A stretch of 64,000 bases of DNA, taken from assembly GCF_001638985.1 (NCBI RefSeq), contig NW_017265151.1:745757-809756 (forward strand). Direction: 5' to 3'. Origin of the DNA: Phycomyces blakesleeanus NRRL 1555(-) (lineage: Eukaryota > Mucoromycota > Mucoromycetes > Mucorales > Phycomycetaceae). Made by a program: the position numbers and the translations under genes. The notes below the pieces were generated by a model. It did no database searches, was not told where the DNA came from, and saw only the letters and a list, made by a program, of their open reading frames with translations. Shown here piece after piece: positions 1 to 10,978 of the stretch. Each line of letters begins with the position of its first letter. The stretch's first letter is position 1.

Positions 1-137
1 AGTTCCAGAAAAAAGGGGCAAAAATGTAAGCTGTATTATTGGATGAGAGCTCTTTAAGAAGAATAAAAAATTCTGAACATTTTTTTTTGAAAAGTTCAAA
101 AAAAAAAGAGCAAAATTGTTGAACGTATCTGGCTGAC

Positions 138-675
138 TAGTCTTCTTCCATTACCACTTTGATTGAGAAGAAGAACATGTTTTTGATGGAAAAAATGGGC
201 CATAAGCTACAAGGCCTAGAAAAACCTGCAATAAAATATTTTCAGATGATGGAAGAGATGGTACCACGAGTACTTGGAGCAGCCATAGCAGTAGCATTCA
301 AGTTCAGTTTTTTTTCCGTATTTAAATGCTTCTTGACAAATTCTGTTAAAAGAAATTCGTCCGCAGTAGTAGCATTTCCAACAGCATGTATTTCCATACT
401 CCATGATTTTTATGGCTTTGAGCATGAAAATACATGCTCAATTTAAAAACTTGGCTTTGCATTTTAATCGTTTTTCCTTTATTTTTATTTTTCTTTAAAT
501 CGAATAGTAGTATATAACAGTGCTTAGAAAAACTCCCAAAATGTATGCTCTTTACAAAGCTGATAATATTGGGAGCGTTTAATTTGTATTTTTATATATT
601 GAAAATAAAAGAAAGATGTCTAATAAAATGATTTTAGAACAATAATAAAAATGAATTTACTAGTGAAGAAGACTA
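138..675. repeat. Possible decayed terminal-inverted-repeat element
   Basis: An 11-bp perfect inverted repeat, TAGTCTTCTTC at 138-148 and GAAGAAGACTA at 665-675, brackets 538 bp. Inside, on the minus strand at 397-242, is a 51-codon open frame with a protein-like composition (it contains the segment TADEFLLTEFVKKH). It ends in TGA with no clear continuation. I do not recognise the peptide. No convincing target-site duplication is visible. This may be a small transposon relic or chance. Confidence 0.22.
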
Positions 676-1821
676 CTGTATCAGATAGCAGAGTAAGTGT
701 TGTGCTGTGGCAAATTACCCACATCTATATTTGTCGAACTTGTACGGCTTAATTTAATTTTTTGTATTTCAGCAGATTTGCTTCCTATTTTGAAATTGCT
801 ACAGAATTTATGCCAATTCGAGTTGAATTTGATTTGATTTTGCCACAACACAACACCCACTCTCAAGGTACATATATAAAGCTATAGAAAATATAATAAA
901 ATCCACAAGTCAAAAAAAAACACAAAATATAAAATTAAAACTGAGATTTTCAAACGTGTATATAGCGTATTTCATTAAAAAATATATAAATATTTCTGAA
1001 GAGTAATGAAGTAGCATTAATAATGACCTATAAGTGTGTTTATAAGTGCAGTCAAGATGACTCTAGTGAACTATTTTTAATACCCCCTGCTCAAATACTG
1101 CATTAAATCATTCTGTAAAAAATCAAATAAAACTTGTGAATATGAATTTGCAAGGAAAACATATACATAATAGAAATATGAACCGCCCTTTAATAAAGAG
1201 GATTGGGTTACTTTTATTTTATTTTATAGAATGATTTCGAGTTAAATAAAATAAAAGGCTGTGAAGTATTATGGTTCTCTTCATGCTAAGAGCTATGCTA
1301 TATATATATATATTCCTAGACTTATCTTTCTTTCTGTTCCTTTCTCCCTCGTTAAACATATGTATGAATTGTGTATTATAAATAGATATTTGAAGTCATA
1401 TAGACTAATATACCATCATAAATAAAAACACAGCTAGTTTCTAACATCATATATGAGTGGTAAATAGCTTCAACGCATTAGAATTATGCTTGTATGGCTT
1501 GTGTTTTATTAAATAACCTTACATTAACTTCAATCAGGATTGGTTCAATGGCGCTTCAAAGCTCAGAATAGAATAACAGCTAATAAAACATAAAAAATAA
1601 AAACGCTCTGCAAGCCAAGTACATTGTTTGAATAACATGAGTAAATTTTTTTTTAAAAAAAATAGTCACCCAATTATCAATTTTTCATAGATTCTTACAT
1701 AGCAAAACATAGAAAGGTTTGAGTAGGCTTGAATTTGTACCTTGAGAAAAAAGCAGTGTTACCGCTATTTTTTCTATAGATAAATACACTTAACAGATCT
1801 GCTACTGAACATGTATCAACT

Positions 1822-2049
1822 ATGTTCACCTCCTCTATGTCTACAACAACAAGCGCAATTGTGGATTTGGACACGCTTCTCCTCTTCCTGAGGGAGAGCG
1901 AAGCCCTACACAGAACTAATAAGAGTTTGAGTCAAGAGGTAATGGAGTTGAAGGGGTTCCTTCGCCTTGCAGCAATTTTAATCTTGTTCGAGCAGTCGAC
2001 CTCATTTTCCGAGCTGCTAAAAAATCATTTCTATAATAAATTGTTATGA
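1822..2049 (+). CDS. Zipper-only bZIP paralogue lacking the basic region (copy 0)
   Basis: The 75-codon open frame aligns with the C-terminal half of the intact copies. It has a Thr-rich start, then L29-x6-L36-x6-L43 heptads and the shared ELKGFLRL and FEQSTSFSELL segments. The segment that should hold the basic region and the intron is gone: the DT-LL-F-L-RE stretch runs straight into the zipper. No TATA box remains (GGTTTGAGTAGG where the others have GGTATAAATAGG). It could be a dominant-negative zipper microprotein, as known for basic-region-deficient bZIP partners in other eukaryotes, or simply a remnant whose frame has survived. The frame is directly visible. Expression is unknown. Confidence 0.4.
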   Translation: MFTSSMSTTTSAIVDLDTLLLFLRESEALHRTNKSLSQEVMELKGFLRLAAILILFEQSTSFSELLKNHFYNKLL

Positions 2050-2787
2050 GAAACTCTCAAAAAGATCTTGCCATTGTGAATGTTTTTTTTTTAAAAAAAA
2101 ATGCGTGTAGATAAAAGGATCAAGATAAATTATGAGCGTAACTGTTCTTAAGTTACTTGAAATTACCTTTAGGATACTTATACAAATAAGTTCACTTCAT
2201 TTTTAAATGTGTATTTTACTATGTAAATATAAGTTTTAAGGGTATTATAAAGAAAAAAGGACAAGTTTTCTATTAACACAACATCTAATAGCATTGTTAT
2301 TACTTGTTTAAAAAACAAATATCAATTTAACAATACGACATTTTGTAAATATATCACAAGAGTACATATTCTATAAAGTTCAGTGTACGCAATAGTAACA
2401 ATTCTACTATAAAGATCATTTAACTATTGAGTGTAACTTTTGAGCGCTTAAAAATATGTCTTCTAAATGCATGATAGACATATATCCTCTATTAAAAACA
2501 TATGAAGTAGCATATGGAACCATTTTTATATCCCGAAAAAAAAAACAACGACAATGGGATTTACTACTAATAAGATCTTATTACATCTTTAAATAACAAT
2601 ATTTTGTAAAATAGTCCAAGGAAAAAAATCATAGAGATAAATAGAAAAACATAGCCTGAACGTACAATTTTGTAATTAGATCGTATATACGCTTTATAGA
2701 TTCTATTACTCTATGTGTGCTGGAATAATATCTTTTGCTTGGTTTTCAGGAGGTCAAACATAGACCCTTGTATAAACTTTTCCCTAG

Positions 2788-2823
2788 CCAATAAAATACT
2801 GTACCAATAAGAAACATATAAAA
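2788..2823 (+). promoter_or_regulatory. Distal promoter-like block: CCAAT, CCAAT, TATAAAA (unit 1)
   Basis: CCAAT at 2788-2792 and 2804-2808 is followed by TATAAAA at 2817-2823. The same layout recurs in every unit. It lies about 750 bp upstream of the copy A start codon. No conserved open frame follows it directly (the first ATG reads ATG-TTT-TAA), so it may drive a non-coding transcript or a long 5' leader. Confidence 0.45.
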
Positions 2824-3505
2824 TCCCATAAACAGATATTTAACAAACAAGTAAAAAAAGCAACCCAGCTTGGCAGACAATGTTTTAAAATCCAGAAAGC
2901 CTGTTCCTCAACTATTTCCTCACTTATTTTTTAACAAAGAAGCTAAAAGGTATACACTTAACAACCTATTTTCTTATTGCAATAAAATAAATACCTGCTA
3001 TTTTATTTGAAAGAATAACAATTACATAAATTATTAAAGTCCAAGAGAAGGGACTTGAGATAAAATCTATATTTTTCAGTGGTCGTTATTTTAGCATAAA
3101 GACTGTATTATTAAAGAGATCTCTGTAGCTGCATTTTATTTTAGAATATTTATACAGTAATATAAATTATACATTGTATATGGAGCCTTGAAGTCATGTC
3201 ACTATGTAGAAAGTCATAGATAAGAGCGCAGGTAATATTTTATAGTGTGTATAAATGTAAAAAGTGCTTCAATTCATATGAACTATGTCTGTATGATCAA
3301 TGTTCTACTGAAACACCCTTACACTATCTTCAATTAGGATTGGTTCGATGATACTTAACAGCTCAAATATAAAATAACCTTGTATAAAATAAAAGTAAAA
3401 AACAAAAGTGCTTCAAATCTAATGCATGATTTTGATGACATAAAAATAAGGTAGTGTTCAATCATCAATCCATCATATATTCTTCCAGATCAAAGAACAG
3501 AGAGG

Positions 3506-3514
3506 TATAAATAG
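3506..3514 (+). promoter_or_regulatory. Proximal TATA box of bZIP copy A
   Basis: TATAAATAG lies 63 bp upstream of the chosen ATG. The same sequence is found at 6261-6269 (copy B), 8326-8334 (C) and 10444-10452 (D). It is changed to TGTAAATAG in copy E and absent in copy 0. An inverted CCAAT (ATTGG, 3339-3343) lies farther upstream but is mutated in C and D. Confidence 0.6.
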
Positions 3515-3568
3515 GATTAGAATTGTCTTTTGAGAAGAAATACTTTTATCGCTATTTTTATTACAAAT

Positions 3569-4040
3569 ATGCTCAATCAAACTGCTGCCAACTTTGCAAG
3601 CTTCACCACAACCACCATCGTAGCCACAGCTACACTCCATACCATGCCTTCTACCATACCTGCCATCATACCTGCCACCATACCCGCGTCCATACCTGTC
3701 CCAATACCCGTGTCCACAAGCACAAGCACAAATGTGCACATGGACACACATTCTCTCCGGGAGGAGAGGAATCGGAAGAATCGAGCTGGTAAGGCTCAAA
3801 TATTGCTACATCTATGTCTATTGTTTTCTTATATCCTATTATATTCTGTGAATAGCCGTTGCCAAATCACGGGCGAAGCAGAAAGCTTTGGCCCGCTCCT
3901 TGGAGGAAAAGCTTGGGAAGCGGGAGATTGAGAACGAGGAGCTTCGGGGAACCCTTGCGGGTTTGAAGCGAGAGGCAGAGGAGTTGAAGGAGCTCCTTTG
4001 CCTCTCGACAATGTTGTGTATTTTCGAGCACGGCCTCTAA
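3569..4040 (+). CDS. Small bZIP transcription factor, copy A
   Basis: Two exons, 3569-3788 and 3856-4040, split by a 67-bp GTAAGG...AATAG intron, give 134 aa. Residues 1-60 are Thr/Pro/Ile-rich with repeated IPA-type triplets. The bZIP follows: N71-x7-R79 inside NRAAVAKSR, then exactly nine residues to L89 and heptads L89, R96, L103, L110, L117. N100 sits at a buried a position, typical of bZIP dimers. The N-x-x-A-V-x-K-S-R signature is closer to C/EBP than to Gcn4. The start at MLNQ was chosen because the upstream in-frame ATG is closed by a stop in copy C. The coding part of exon 2 is far richer in G+C than its flanks. The protein should dimerise and bind DNA in the nucleus; its targets are unknown. 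It stops earlier than copy C, inside a 12-bp hairpin. Confidence 0.82.
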
Positions 4041-4058
4041 TGAGCCGCCGTGCTCGAA
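4023..4058 (+). other. Hairpin at the bZIP copy A stop codon
   Basis: Perfect 12-bp arms TTCGAGCACGGC (4023-4034) and GCCGTGCTCGAA (4047-4058) enclose a 12-nt loop containing TAA-TGA. The identical structure is in copy D (10961-10996). Copies B and C have different arm sequences at the same place that still pair (TTCGAGCAGA/TCTGCTCGAA at 6724-6759; CGAGCAGT/ACTGCTCG at 8827-8858). It may be an RNA element around the end of the reading frame. Confidence 0.5.
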
Positions 4059-4901
4059 TAAGATTTGGACAATAAATCTTGTTAAAACCCCTCCAAAATA
4101 GTTTGCCATTGTCAATTGTTCTAAAACAAAAACATGTGTGTATGTCAAAGGGAGAAGGAAACACCTATAATATAGCTTTTCTTAACTTACTTAACGATTA
4201 AATAGCAATGCTTCATAAAAATAGTTGATACTTTTATCATAAAGTAGCATATTTAAATAGGCTTATTATATCCATGAACAGATGGAGTGATAAGAAAAAC
4301 AGCGTTATTCTCTAAAGTCACGAATGTATAAAATGCTCTCTACACATACTCTAATTATACGTATGTAATGCAACTATTTGTATACACCATAAAGAAATAA
4401 GCTAATTTATTAGACATTTGACACAATTATTATTAATTTTCAAAAAAAAACTTCAACAAAACAATTTTTTTTATCAAAGCCAAGAAATTTAAATTCTACA
4501 ATAGTCGTTCCATGCAGCTGTAAAGGCTCTTGTATGAATGGTTTTTAGTTGTATGTTGTTACTTCGTAATGTCTATAAAGAGATTCTATGAATAAATGAT
4601 AGGCATTTATCCTCCATTAAAAACATATGAATTCGCATATAAATCCATTTTGACATTCCGAAGGGAAAAACCGACTATTCTACTACTAATGCTTTCTCAA
4701 CACTCTCGCATATCAGAATAGTTTATATAGTTAAAGCGAAGGATAAACAGTAAGAAAAAAAATAATAGGTTTGACATGTATTCTTGTAATTCTATTGTAG
4801 TTATGATTTATAGAATCTGCTACAATATGTGTGCTGGAAGAATATCCTTTAGCTGGTTTTTAGGAAATCAGATATAAACCCTTGTATAAAACTTTCCCTA
4901 G

Positions 4902-4937
4902 CCAATAATACACTGTACCAATAAAAAGATTATAAAA
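4902..4937 (+). promoter_or_regulatory. Distal promoter-like block (unit 2)
   Basis: CCAAT at 4902-4906 and 4918-4922 and TATAAAA at 4931-4937, with the same spacing as in the other units. It lies about 1.39 kb upstream of copy B because this unit carries the extra segment of about 600 bp. Confidence 0.45.
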
Positions 4938-5229
4938 TCCCATAAACAGATATTTAACAAACAAATAAAAAAAGAGCAATCCAGCTAGACAGACAATGTT
5001 TTAAAATCCAGAAAGCCTGTTCCTTAACTATTTCCTCACTTATTTTTTAACAAAGAAGCTAAAATGTATAGACTTAACAACCTGTTTTCTTATTGCAATA
5101 AAATAAATACCTGCTATTTTATTTGAAAGAAGAACAATTACATAAATTATTAAAGTCCAAGAGGAGGGACTTGAGATAAAATCTATATTTTTCAGTGGTC
5201 GTTACTTTAGCGTGAGGACCATGGCATTA

Positions 5230-5930
5230 AAGGGAACCCAAAATCTTCATTTTATAGTAAAAAAAAAGACAGCAAGATCTGCATTTTTCTGCCAATGTCT
5301 TTATTACTCTATGATATTACTAAATTTTACCTTTATTCTTACTGATATTAAAATAAAAAGTGTAGTATTTTTGTAAAAGATTGTTTTATAGTTTAGCTCT
5401 TTAAGGCTGCTATTACAAATTTATTAACTTATAGCTTGGAAGAAGGCTGTTACTTTAATAATACAAATACGTATTGTATGTATACAGCTGCACACATACA
5501 CACAGAAATATGTGTTTATATATGTATGGAATGAATAAAAAGCGTTATACAAAAAAATATAAAATAAGATGTTACATATTAAAAAGAAATAAGTAATAAA
5601 TTCCTAGTATGTACAATATTTGCATATTTAAAAGTCTGAATTTCTTTAAAGAGTAATAAAATATATTCTCAGAGAACATATCTTTAGTACTTCCAGATGT
5701 TTCTAGTTAACTACTGCTATAAGCCCTTTTATCTAAAAAAAATACCATAAAAATACATAGAGAAAGAAATTATTTTCTTTAGATTTTATAAGATGATTGT
5801 AGGTAAAATAACTAAGAGTATGAAATCTTGTTTTCTTTCACTAAACAATGCTTTTTATTATATGTTATATATACTAATATAATTACCCACCTTTCTCTCT
5901 TTCACATTCTTTCTATATCAAAACAAAGCA
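5230..5930 (+). repeat. Extra segment present only in the long unit
   Basis: This stretch interrupts the alignment with the units at 7.9, 10.0 and 12.1 kb. It contains no long open frame. Parts resemble 960-1350 upstream of copy 0 (for example the ATTTTAT-A-GATGATT region and the pyrimidine-rich CTTTCTTTCT stretch). That favours an ancestral segment lost from the short units over a late insertion. Confidence 0.4.
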
Positions 5931-6323
5931 TACCTTGTATATGAAGCCTTAAAATCATATCACCTTATAAATTGTGATAAGGACACAGGTAATGTTTCAA
6001 AGTATATACGAATATAAAAAGTATCTCAATCTATTTGCATAATGCTTAAAAAATGTATTCTACTTAAATACCCTTACACTATCTTCAATTAGGATTGGTT
6101 CGATGATACTTAACAGTTCAAATATAAAATAACTTTGTATAAAATAAAAGTAAAAAACAAAAGTGCTTCAAATCTAATGCATGATTTTGATGACATAAAA
6201 ATAAGGTAGTGTTCAATCACCAATCCATCATATATTCTTCCAGATCAAAGAAAAGAAAGGTATAAATAGGATTAAAATTGTCTTTTGAGAAAAAATACTT
6301 TTATCGCTATTTTTATTACAAAT

Positions 6324-6780
6324 ATGCTCGACCAAACTTCTGCCAACTTTGCAAGCCTCACCATAACCGCCAACACAACCACAAGCGCAAGTACAACCAC
6401 AAGCACAACCGCAAGCACAACCACAAACACAGCTGTGCATATGGACATGGATCCTCTCCAAGAGGAGAGGAATCAAAAGAACCCCGCTAGTAAGTCTCGA
6501 ATATTACTACATATATGTTTATTGTTTTCTCATGTCCTATTATATTTTGTCAATAGCCGTCGCAAAAACACGTGCAAAACAGAAATCTTTGGCGAAGAAG
6601 TTGTAGGAGAGCCTTGTGGGGCGAGAGAAGGAGAACGAGGGGCTCCGGAGGACCCTTGTGGGGTTGAAGCGAGAGGCGAAGGAGTTGGAGGGGCTCCTTC
6701 GCCTCTCAACAATGTTACATTTCTTCGAGCAGACCGGCTCATTCTCGGCTCTGCTCGAATTTGATTTCGATAATAAATAA
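6324..6780 (+). pseudogene. bZIP copy B, nonsense-mutated
   Basis: It has the same gene structure as copy C: exon 1 6324-6489, a 67-bp intron 6490-6556, exon 2 from 6557. The Thr-rich N-terminus and the frame are preserved to a TAA at 6778-6780. Two lesions are visible. The basic-region Arg after the invariant Asn is Pro (KNPA instead of KNRA), which would break the DNA-contacting helix. A TAG at 6604-6606 replaces the Glu codon just after the first zipper leucine. Everything downstream is still open, so the loss looks recent. The TATA box at 6261-6269 is intact, so the locus may still be transcribed. Confidence 0.85.
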
Positions 6781-7613
6781 ACTTAAAAACTTTCAAAAAC
6801 AGTCTGTCATTGTGAATACTATTCTCTTAAAAAAACACACACAAAAAAGTGTGTATGTTGAAAGGAGCAGAAGACATTTATAATCTGATTTTCTTTGATT
6901 AATTTAAGGATAACGCTGTAATTCTTCAAAGAAATAACTACTTCTTTTATAATGTTGTAACAAGTTTAAATATGTTTATTAAAATCGAAATAGGTGTAAT
7001 AATATAAAAAACAGCTTTATTCTTTAAAGTCATTAAATATACAAAGAACTCTTTACACATATCCGAATTATATATGTTTCAGAACACAACTGTATATATA
7101 TATTATAAAGAGATAAACTGGTTTATAATTGATATTTGATAGCATTATTATTACTTTCTAAAAAAACAAAATTACAATTTATAAACCAACTTAAGTAGTA
7201 TATGCTACATGATTGGTAATTTACACAATTGTAGAAACTCTTCTATGGATATTAGTGAATTACATACTGTTAGTTTTCAATGTCTGGAAAGAGTTTCTAT
7301 GAATAAATGATAGGCATTTATTCTCCATTAAAAACATATGAATTCGCAAATAGAACCATTTCTACATTCCGAAGAGAAAAACTGACTATTCTACTACTAA
7401 TGCTTTCTCAACACTCTCGCATATCAGAATAGTTTATATAGTTAAAGCGAAAGATAAACAGTAAGAATAAAAATAATAGGTTTGACATGTATTTTTGTAA
7501 TTCTATTGTAGATATGATTTATAGAATCTGCTACAATATGTGTGCTGGAAGAATATCCTTTAGCTGGTTTTTAGGAAATCAGATATACACCCTTGTATAA
7601 AACTTTTCCCTAG

Positions 7614-7649
7614 CCAATAAAATACTGTACCAATAAGAAACATATAAAA
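7614..7649 (+). promoter_or_regulatory. Distal promoter-like block (unit 3)
   Basis: CCAAT at 7614-7618 and 7630-7634 and TATAAAA at 7643-7649, about 746 bp upstream of the copy C start codon. It matches the other units. Confidence 0.45.
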
Positions 7650-8388
7650 TCCCATAAACAGATATTTAACAAACAAATAAAAAAAGCAACCAAGCTAGAC
7701 AGACAATGTTTTAAAATCCAGAAAGCCTGTTCCTCAACTATATCCTCACTTATTTTTTAACAAAGAAGCTAAAAGGTATAGACTTAACAACCTATTTTCT
7801 TATTGCAATAAAATAAATACCTGCTATTTTATTTGAAAGAAAACGATTACATAATTAATTAAAGTCTAAGTGGAGGGACTTGAGATAAATTCTACATTTC
7901 TTAGAGGTTGTTATTTTAGCATGACGACTGTGACATTAAAGAGAGCTCTGAGGCTGCATTATTTTTCACAATATTTATAGACTGATATACAGTATACTTT
8001 GTATATGGAGCCTTGAAGTAATGTCGCTATGTAGAAAGTCATAGATAAGAGCGCAGGTAATATTTTATAATGTGTATAAATGTAAAAAGTGTTTCGATCC
8101 ATATGAACTATACCTGTATGATCTATGTCCTACTGAAATACCCTTACATTAACTTCAATTAGGATCGGTTCGATGTTACTTAACAGCTCAAATATAAAAT
8201 AACTTTGTATTAAATAAAAGTAAAAAAGCGCTTCACATCTAATGCATGATTTTGATGACATAAAAATAAGGTAGTGTTCAATCATCAATCCAGCATATAT
8301 TCTTCCAGATCAAAGAACAGAGAGGTATAAATAGAATTAGAATTGTCTTTTTAGAAAAAATACTTTTATCGCTATTTTTATTACAAAT

Positions 8389-8887
8389 ATGCTCGACCAA
8401 ACTGCTGCCAACTTTGCAAGCTTCACCACAACCGCCATCACAGCTACACTCCATGCCATGCCTTCCACTATACCTGCCATCATACCTGCCACCATACCTG
8501 TCCCAATACCCGTGTCCACAAGCACAAGCACAAATGTGCACATGGACACAGATTTTCTCCTGGAGGAGAGGAATCGAAAGAATCGCGCTGGTAAGGCTCA
8601 AATATTGCTACATTTATGTCTATTGTTTTCTCATATCCTATTATATTCTGTGAATAGCCGTTGCCAAAACACGGGCAAAACAGAAAGCTTTGGCCCGCTC
8701 CTTGGAGGAAAAGCTTGTGGGGCGAAAGAAGGAGAACGAGGAGCTCCGAAGGACCCTTGTGGGGTTAAAGCAAGAGGCGGAGGAGCTGGAGGGGCTCCTT
8801 CGCCTCTCAGAAATATTACATCTTTGCGAGCAGTCGGGATCATTTTCTCCACTGCTCGAATTTGATTTCGAGAATAAATCAATTTGA
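8389..8887 (+). CDS. Small bZIP transcription factor, copy C
   Basis: Exons 8389-8590 and 8658-8887, with a 67-bp intron at the same codon as in the other copies, give 143 aa. The basic region is ERNRKNRAAVAKTR with N65-x7-R73, then L83, R90, L97, L104 and L111, with N94 at an a position. This is the longest copy: after the zipper it continues through LSEILHLCEQSGSFSPLLEF to FENKSI. It has no in-frame Met upstream of MLDQ, which fixes the start for the whole family. Compared with copy A, exon 2 shows roughly ten silent and a dozen replacement differences by eye. None removes the invariant Asn, Arg or the heptad leucines, which suggests selection. TATAAATAG lies at 8326-8334. Confidence 0.85.
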
Positions 8888-9724
8888 AAACCTTCAAAAA
8901 ACAGTTTGCAATTTTGAATATTTTTTTCTTAAAAACAAAACAAAACAGTGCGTATGTTGAAAGGAGCAGGATGCATTTATAATCTAATTTCCTTTGACTA
9001 GCTTAGGGTTAACGCTGTAATTCTTTAAAGAAATAACTACTTCTTTTATATTACTGTAGCAAATTTAAATAGGCTTCTTCAGATTGAAATAGGTGTAGTA
9101 ATATAAAAAAATAATTTATTCTTTTGATCCTTTAAATATACAAAATACTATCTACACATATTTCAATTATATGTATTTCAGAACACAACTGTATATATGT
9201 ATATTATAAAGAAATATACTGGTTTTTATTGACATTTAATAGCATTATTATCACCTTCTCAAAAAACAGACTTCAATATAACAGAATTACAATTTATAAA
9301 CACACCCAAGTAGTATATGCTACATGATCAGTAATTTACACAATTGTAAAAATTCTTCTATGAATATTAGTGAATTGCGTACTGTTACTTTTCAATGTAT
9401 GGAAAGAATTTTTATGAATAAATGATAGGCATTTATCCTCTATTAAAAACATATGAATTCGCATATAAAACCATTTTGACATTCCGAAGAAGAAAACTGA
9501 CTATTCTACTACTAATGCTTTCTTATCACTCTCCCATATCAGAATAGTTTATATAGAAGTGAAGGATAAACGGTAAGAATAAAAATAATAGGTTTGACAT
9601 GTATTTTTGTAATTCTATTGTAGTTATAATTTATAGATTCTGCTACAATATGTGTGCTGGAAGAATATCCTTTAGTTGGCTTTTAGGAAATCAGATATAG
9701 ACCCTTGTATAAAACTTTTCCTAG

Positions 9725-9760
9725 CCAATAATACACTGTACCAATAAGAGGCTTATAAAA
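9725..9760 (+). promoter_or_regulatory. Distal promoter-like block (unit 4)
   Basis: CCAAT at 9725-9729 and 9741-9745 and TATAAAA at 9754-9760, about 753 bp upstream of the copy D start codon. Confidence 0.45.
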
Positions 9761-10506
9761 TCCCATAAACAGATATTTAACAAACAAGTAAAAAAAAGCA
9801 ACCCTGCTTGGCAGACAATGTTTTAAAATTCAGAAAGCCTGTTCCTCAACTATTTCCTGACTTTTTTTTTAACAAAGACGCTAAAACGTATATACGTTAT
9901 ACCTTGTTTTTTGATTACAATAAAATCATTATTTACTATTTGATTTGATGGAAGAACAATTACATAGATTGTTAAAGTTCAAGAGAAGGGACTTGAGATA
10001 AAATCTATATTTTTCAGTGGTTGTTATTTTAGCATAAAGACTGTATTATTAAAGAGATCTCTGTAGCTGCATTTTATTTTAGAATATTTATACAGTAATA
10101 TAAATTATACATTGTATATGGAGCCTTGAAGTCATGTCACTATGTAGAAAGTCATAGATAAGAGCGCAGGTAATATTTTATAGTGTGTATAAATGTAAAA
10201 AGTGCTTCAATTCATATGAACTATGTCTGTATGATCAATGTTCTACTGAAACACCCTTACACTATCTTCAATTAGGATAGGTTCGATGATACTTAACAGC
10301 TCAAATATAAAATAACCTTGTATAAAATAAAAGTAAAAAACAAAAGTGCTTCAAATCTAATGCATGATTTTGATGACATAAAAATAAGGTAGTGTTCAAT
10401 CATCAATCCATCATATATTCTTCTAGATCAAAGAACAGAGAGGTATAAATAGGATTAGAATTGTCTTTTGAGAAAAAATACTTTTATCGCTATTTTTATT
10501 ACAAAT

Positions 10507-10978
10507 ATGCTCAACCAAACTGCTGCCAACTTTGCAAGCTTCACCACAACCACCATCGTAGCCACAGCTACACTCCATACCGTGCCTTCTACCATACCTG
10601 CCATCATACCTGCCACCATACCCGCGTCCATACCTGTCCCAATACTCGTGTCCACAAGCACAAGCACAAATGTGCACATGGACACACATTCTCTCCGGGA
10701 GGAGAGGAATCGGAAGAATCGAGCTGGTAAGGCTCAAATATTGCTACATCTATGTCTATTGTTTTCTCATATCCTATTATATTCTGTGAATAGCCGTTGC
10801 CAAATCACGGGCGAAGCAGAAAGCTTTGGCCCGCTCCTTGGAGGAAAAGCTTGGGAAGCGGGAGATTGAGAACGAGGAGCTTCGGGGAACCCTTGCGGGT
10901 TTGAAGCGAGAGGCAGAGGAGTTGAAGGAGCTCCTTTGCCTCTCGACAATGTTGTGTATTTTCGAGCACGGCCTCTAA
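10507..10978 (+). CDS. Small bZIP transcription factor, copy D
   Basis: Exons 10507-10726 and 10794-10978 give 134 aa. It is nearly identical to copy A: the translations differ only at two N-terminal residues (Met to Val and Pro to Leu), and the whole bZIP is the same. The near-identity covers one complete unit, about 9978-12140 against 3040-5200, although copies B and C between them are clearly diverged. That implies recent unequal exchange, gene conversion or a duplicated segment. TATAAATAG at 10444-10452, the phase-1 intron and the hairpin at the stop codon (10961-10996) are all retained. The product should be functionally equivalent to copy A. Confidence 0.82.

Noticed and set aside
3473..3799. 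Cys/Gly/His-rich frames opposite or beside the bZIP first exons (also near 6228, 8278, 10423).
   Set aside because: They are shadows of the Thr/Pro-rich repeat in exon 1 and ignore the conserved splice sites.
4591..4716. A 41-codon frame (MIGIYPPLKTYEFAYKSI...) that recurs in units 1-4 (for example 4591, 7310, 9423).
   Set aside because: Between units A and B I count about six replacement changes and one silent change, and unit D has lost the ATG. That is not protein-like conservation; it is conserved DNA read in an open frame.
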